64,000 bases of DNA from Caldilineaceae bacterium SB0661_bin_32 (GTDB lineage Bacteria; Chloroflexota; Anaerolineae; Caldilineales; Caldilineaceae). The first letter of the stretch is position 1. Each line of letters begins with the position of its first letter. The position numbers and the translations under genes were made by a program. The notes under the pieces were generated by a model. It was not told the origin of the DNA. It searched no databases and was given only the letters and a program-made list of their open reading frames with translations. Location: the NCBI GenBank assembly GCA_009841235.1, contig VXMH01000104.1:1-64000 (forward strand), given 5' to 3'. Below are positions 63,634-64,000 of the stretch, in pieces.

Positions 63634-64000
63634 TCACCAGTTGAAGGGGACTGTCCCCGTTTCATCCAGAGAATAGCCCCATTTCTTGACATACGTCTCG
63701 CCGGGCAGGAATTCATCCCCCCGTTCATCCAGTTTGCGCTGAAGCTGCGACTCCAATTCCGCCTGCAGTGACGCTACTTCGGGGCGGTCAACCAGGTTTG
63801 CCAACTGGAAGGGATCGGCCTCGTTGTCGTAGAGCAGCCAGGGACCATTCAGATCGCGGGCGTAGGTGTGGGTCTGCGTGCGAAGTCCCCTGTACTCGCG
63901 GCCGCCGTCACGGCGCAGGAACTGGCCAAAGGGATGGGGACAGTAGATGAGGGCGGCACCCCCTGACGGATCCTGACCGCCTTCAATCGCGCCGGTGAAA
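63634..64000 (-). CDS. C-terminal part of a sulfatase-like protein (truncated by window edge)
   Basis: Minus-strand translation ...YRGLRTQTHTYARDLNGPWLLYDNEADPFQLANLVDRPEVASLQAELESQL...WGYSLDETGTVPFNW*. Confidence 0.7.
   Translation of the reverse strand, partial: FTGAIEGGQDPSGGAALIYCPHPFGQFLRRDGGREYRGLRTQTHTYARDLNGPWLLYDNEADPFQLANLVDRPEVASLQAELESQLQRKLDERGDEFLPGETYVKKWGYSLDETGTVPFNW

Overview
Gene-dense, GC-rich bacterial window, probably a Chloroflexota (Caldilineae/Anaerolineae-like) chromosome; this placement is inferred from gene content (solitary Elp3, archaeal-type HMG-CoA synthase, PT-rich surface proteins) and was not tested. About 50 CDS are supportable. They include proton-antiporter (NuoL/N-like) subunits, an HMG-CoA reductase/synthase pair, mfd, pth, a DsbA plus DsbB-cytochrome c pair, sugar-acid-type enzymes, a Flp-type pilin followed by comF, hpf, a pst operon with an embedded arsC, elp3 divergent from a Trm9-like methyltransferase, galK, an MFS/S9 peptidase pair, glycosyltransferases, a membrane-anchored ADP-ribosylglycohydrolase, a MacAB-type efflux locus with two-component system and Gln/Gly-rich lipoprotein, a beta-ketoadipate-like module with a lipoprotein intradiol dioxygenase, sulfatases, rplS, a MetE-like protein and a SIS protein. 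Most notable: (i) elp3 head-to-head with a Trm9/ALKBH8-like methyltransferase, a candidate bacterial cm5U to mcm5U tRNA wobble module; (ii) a DsbB fused to a c-type cytochrome next to DsbA; (iii) an HMG-CoA reductase with no conventional start codon but an AGGAGG-spaced ATC; (iv) arsC inside the pst operon; (v) recurrent short perfect tandem duplications in intergenic spacers. No CRISPR array, rRNA, complete tRNA or transposase was recognised.
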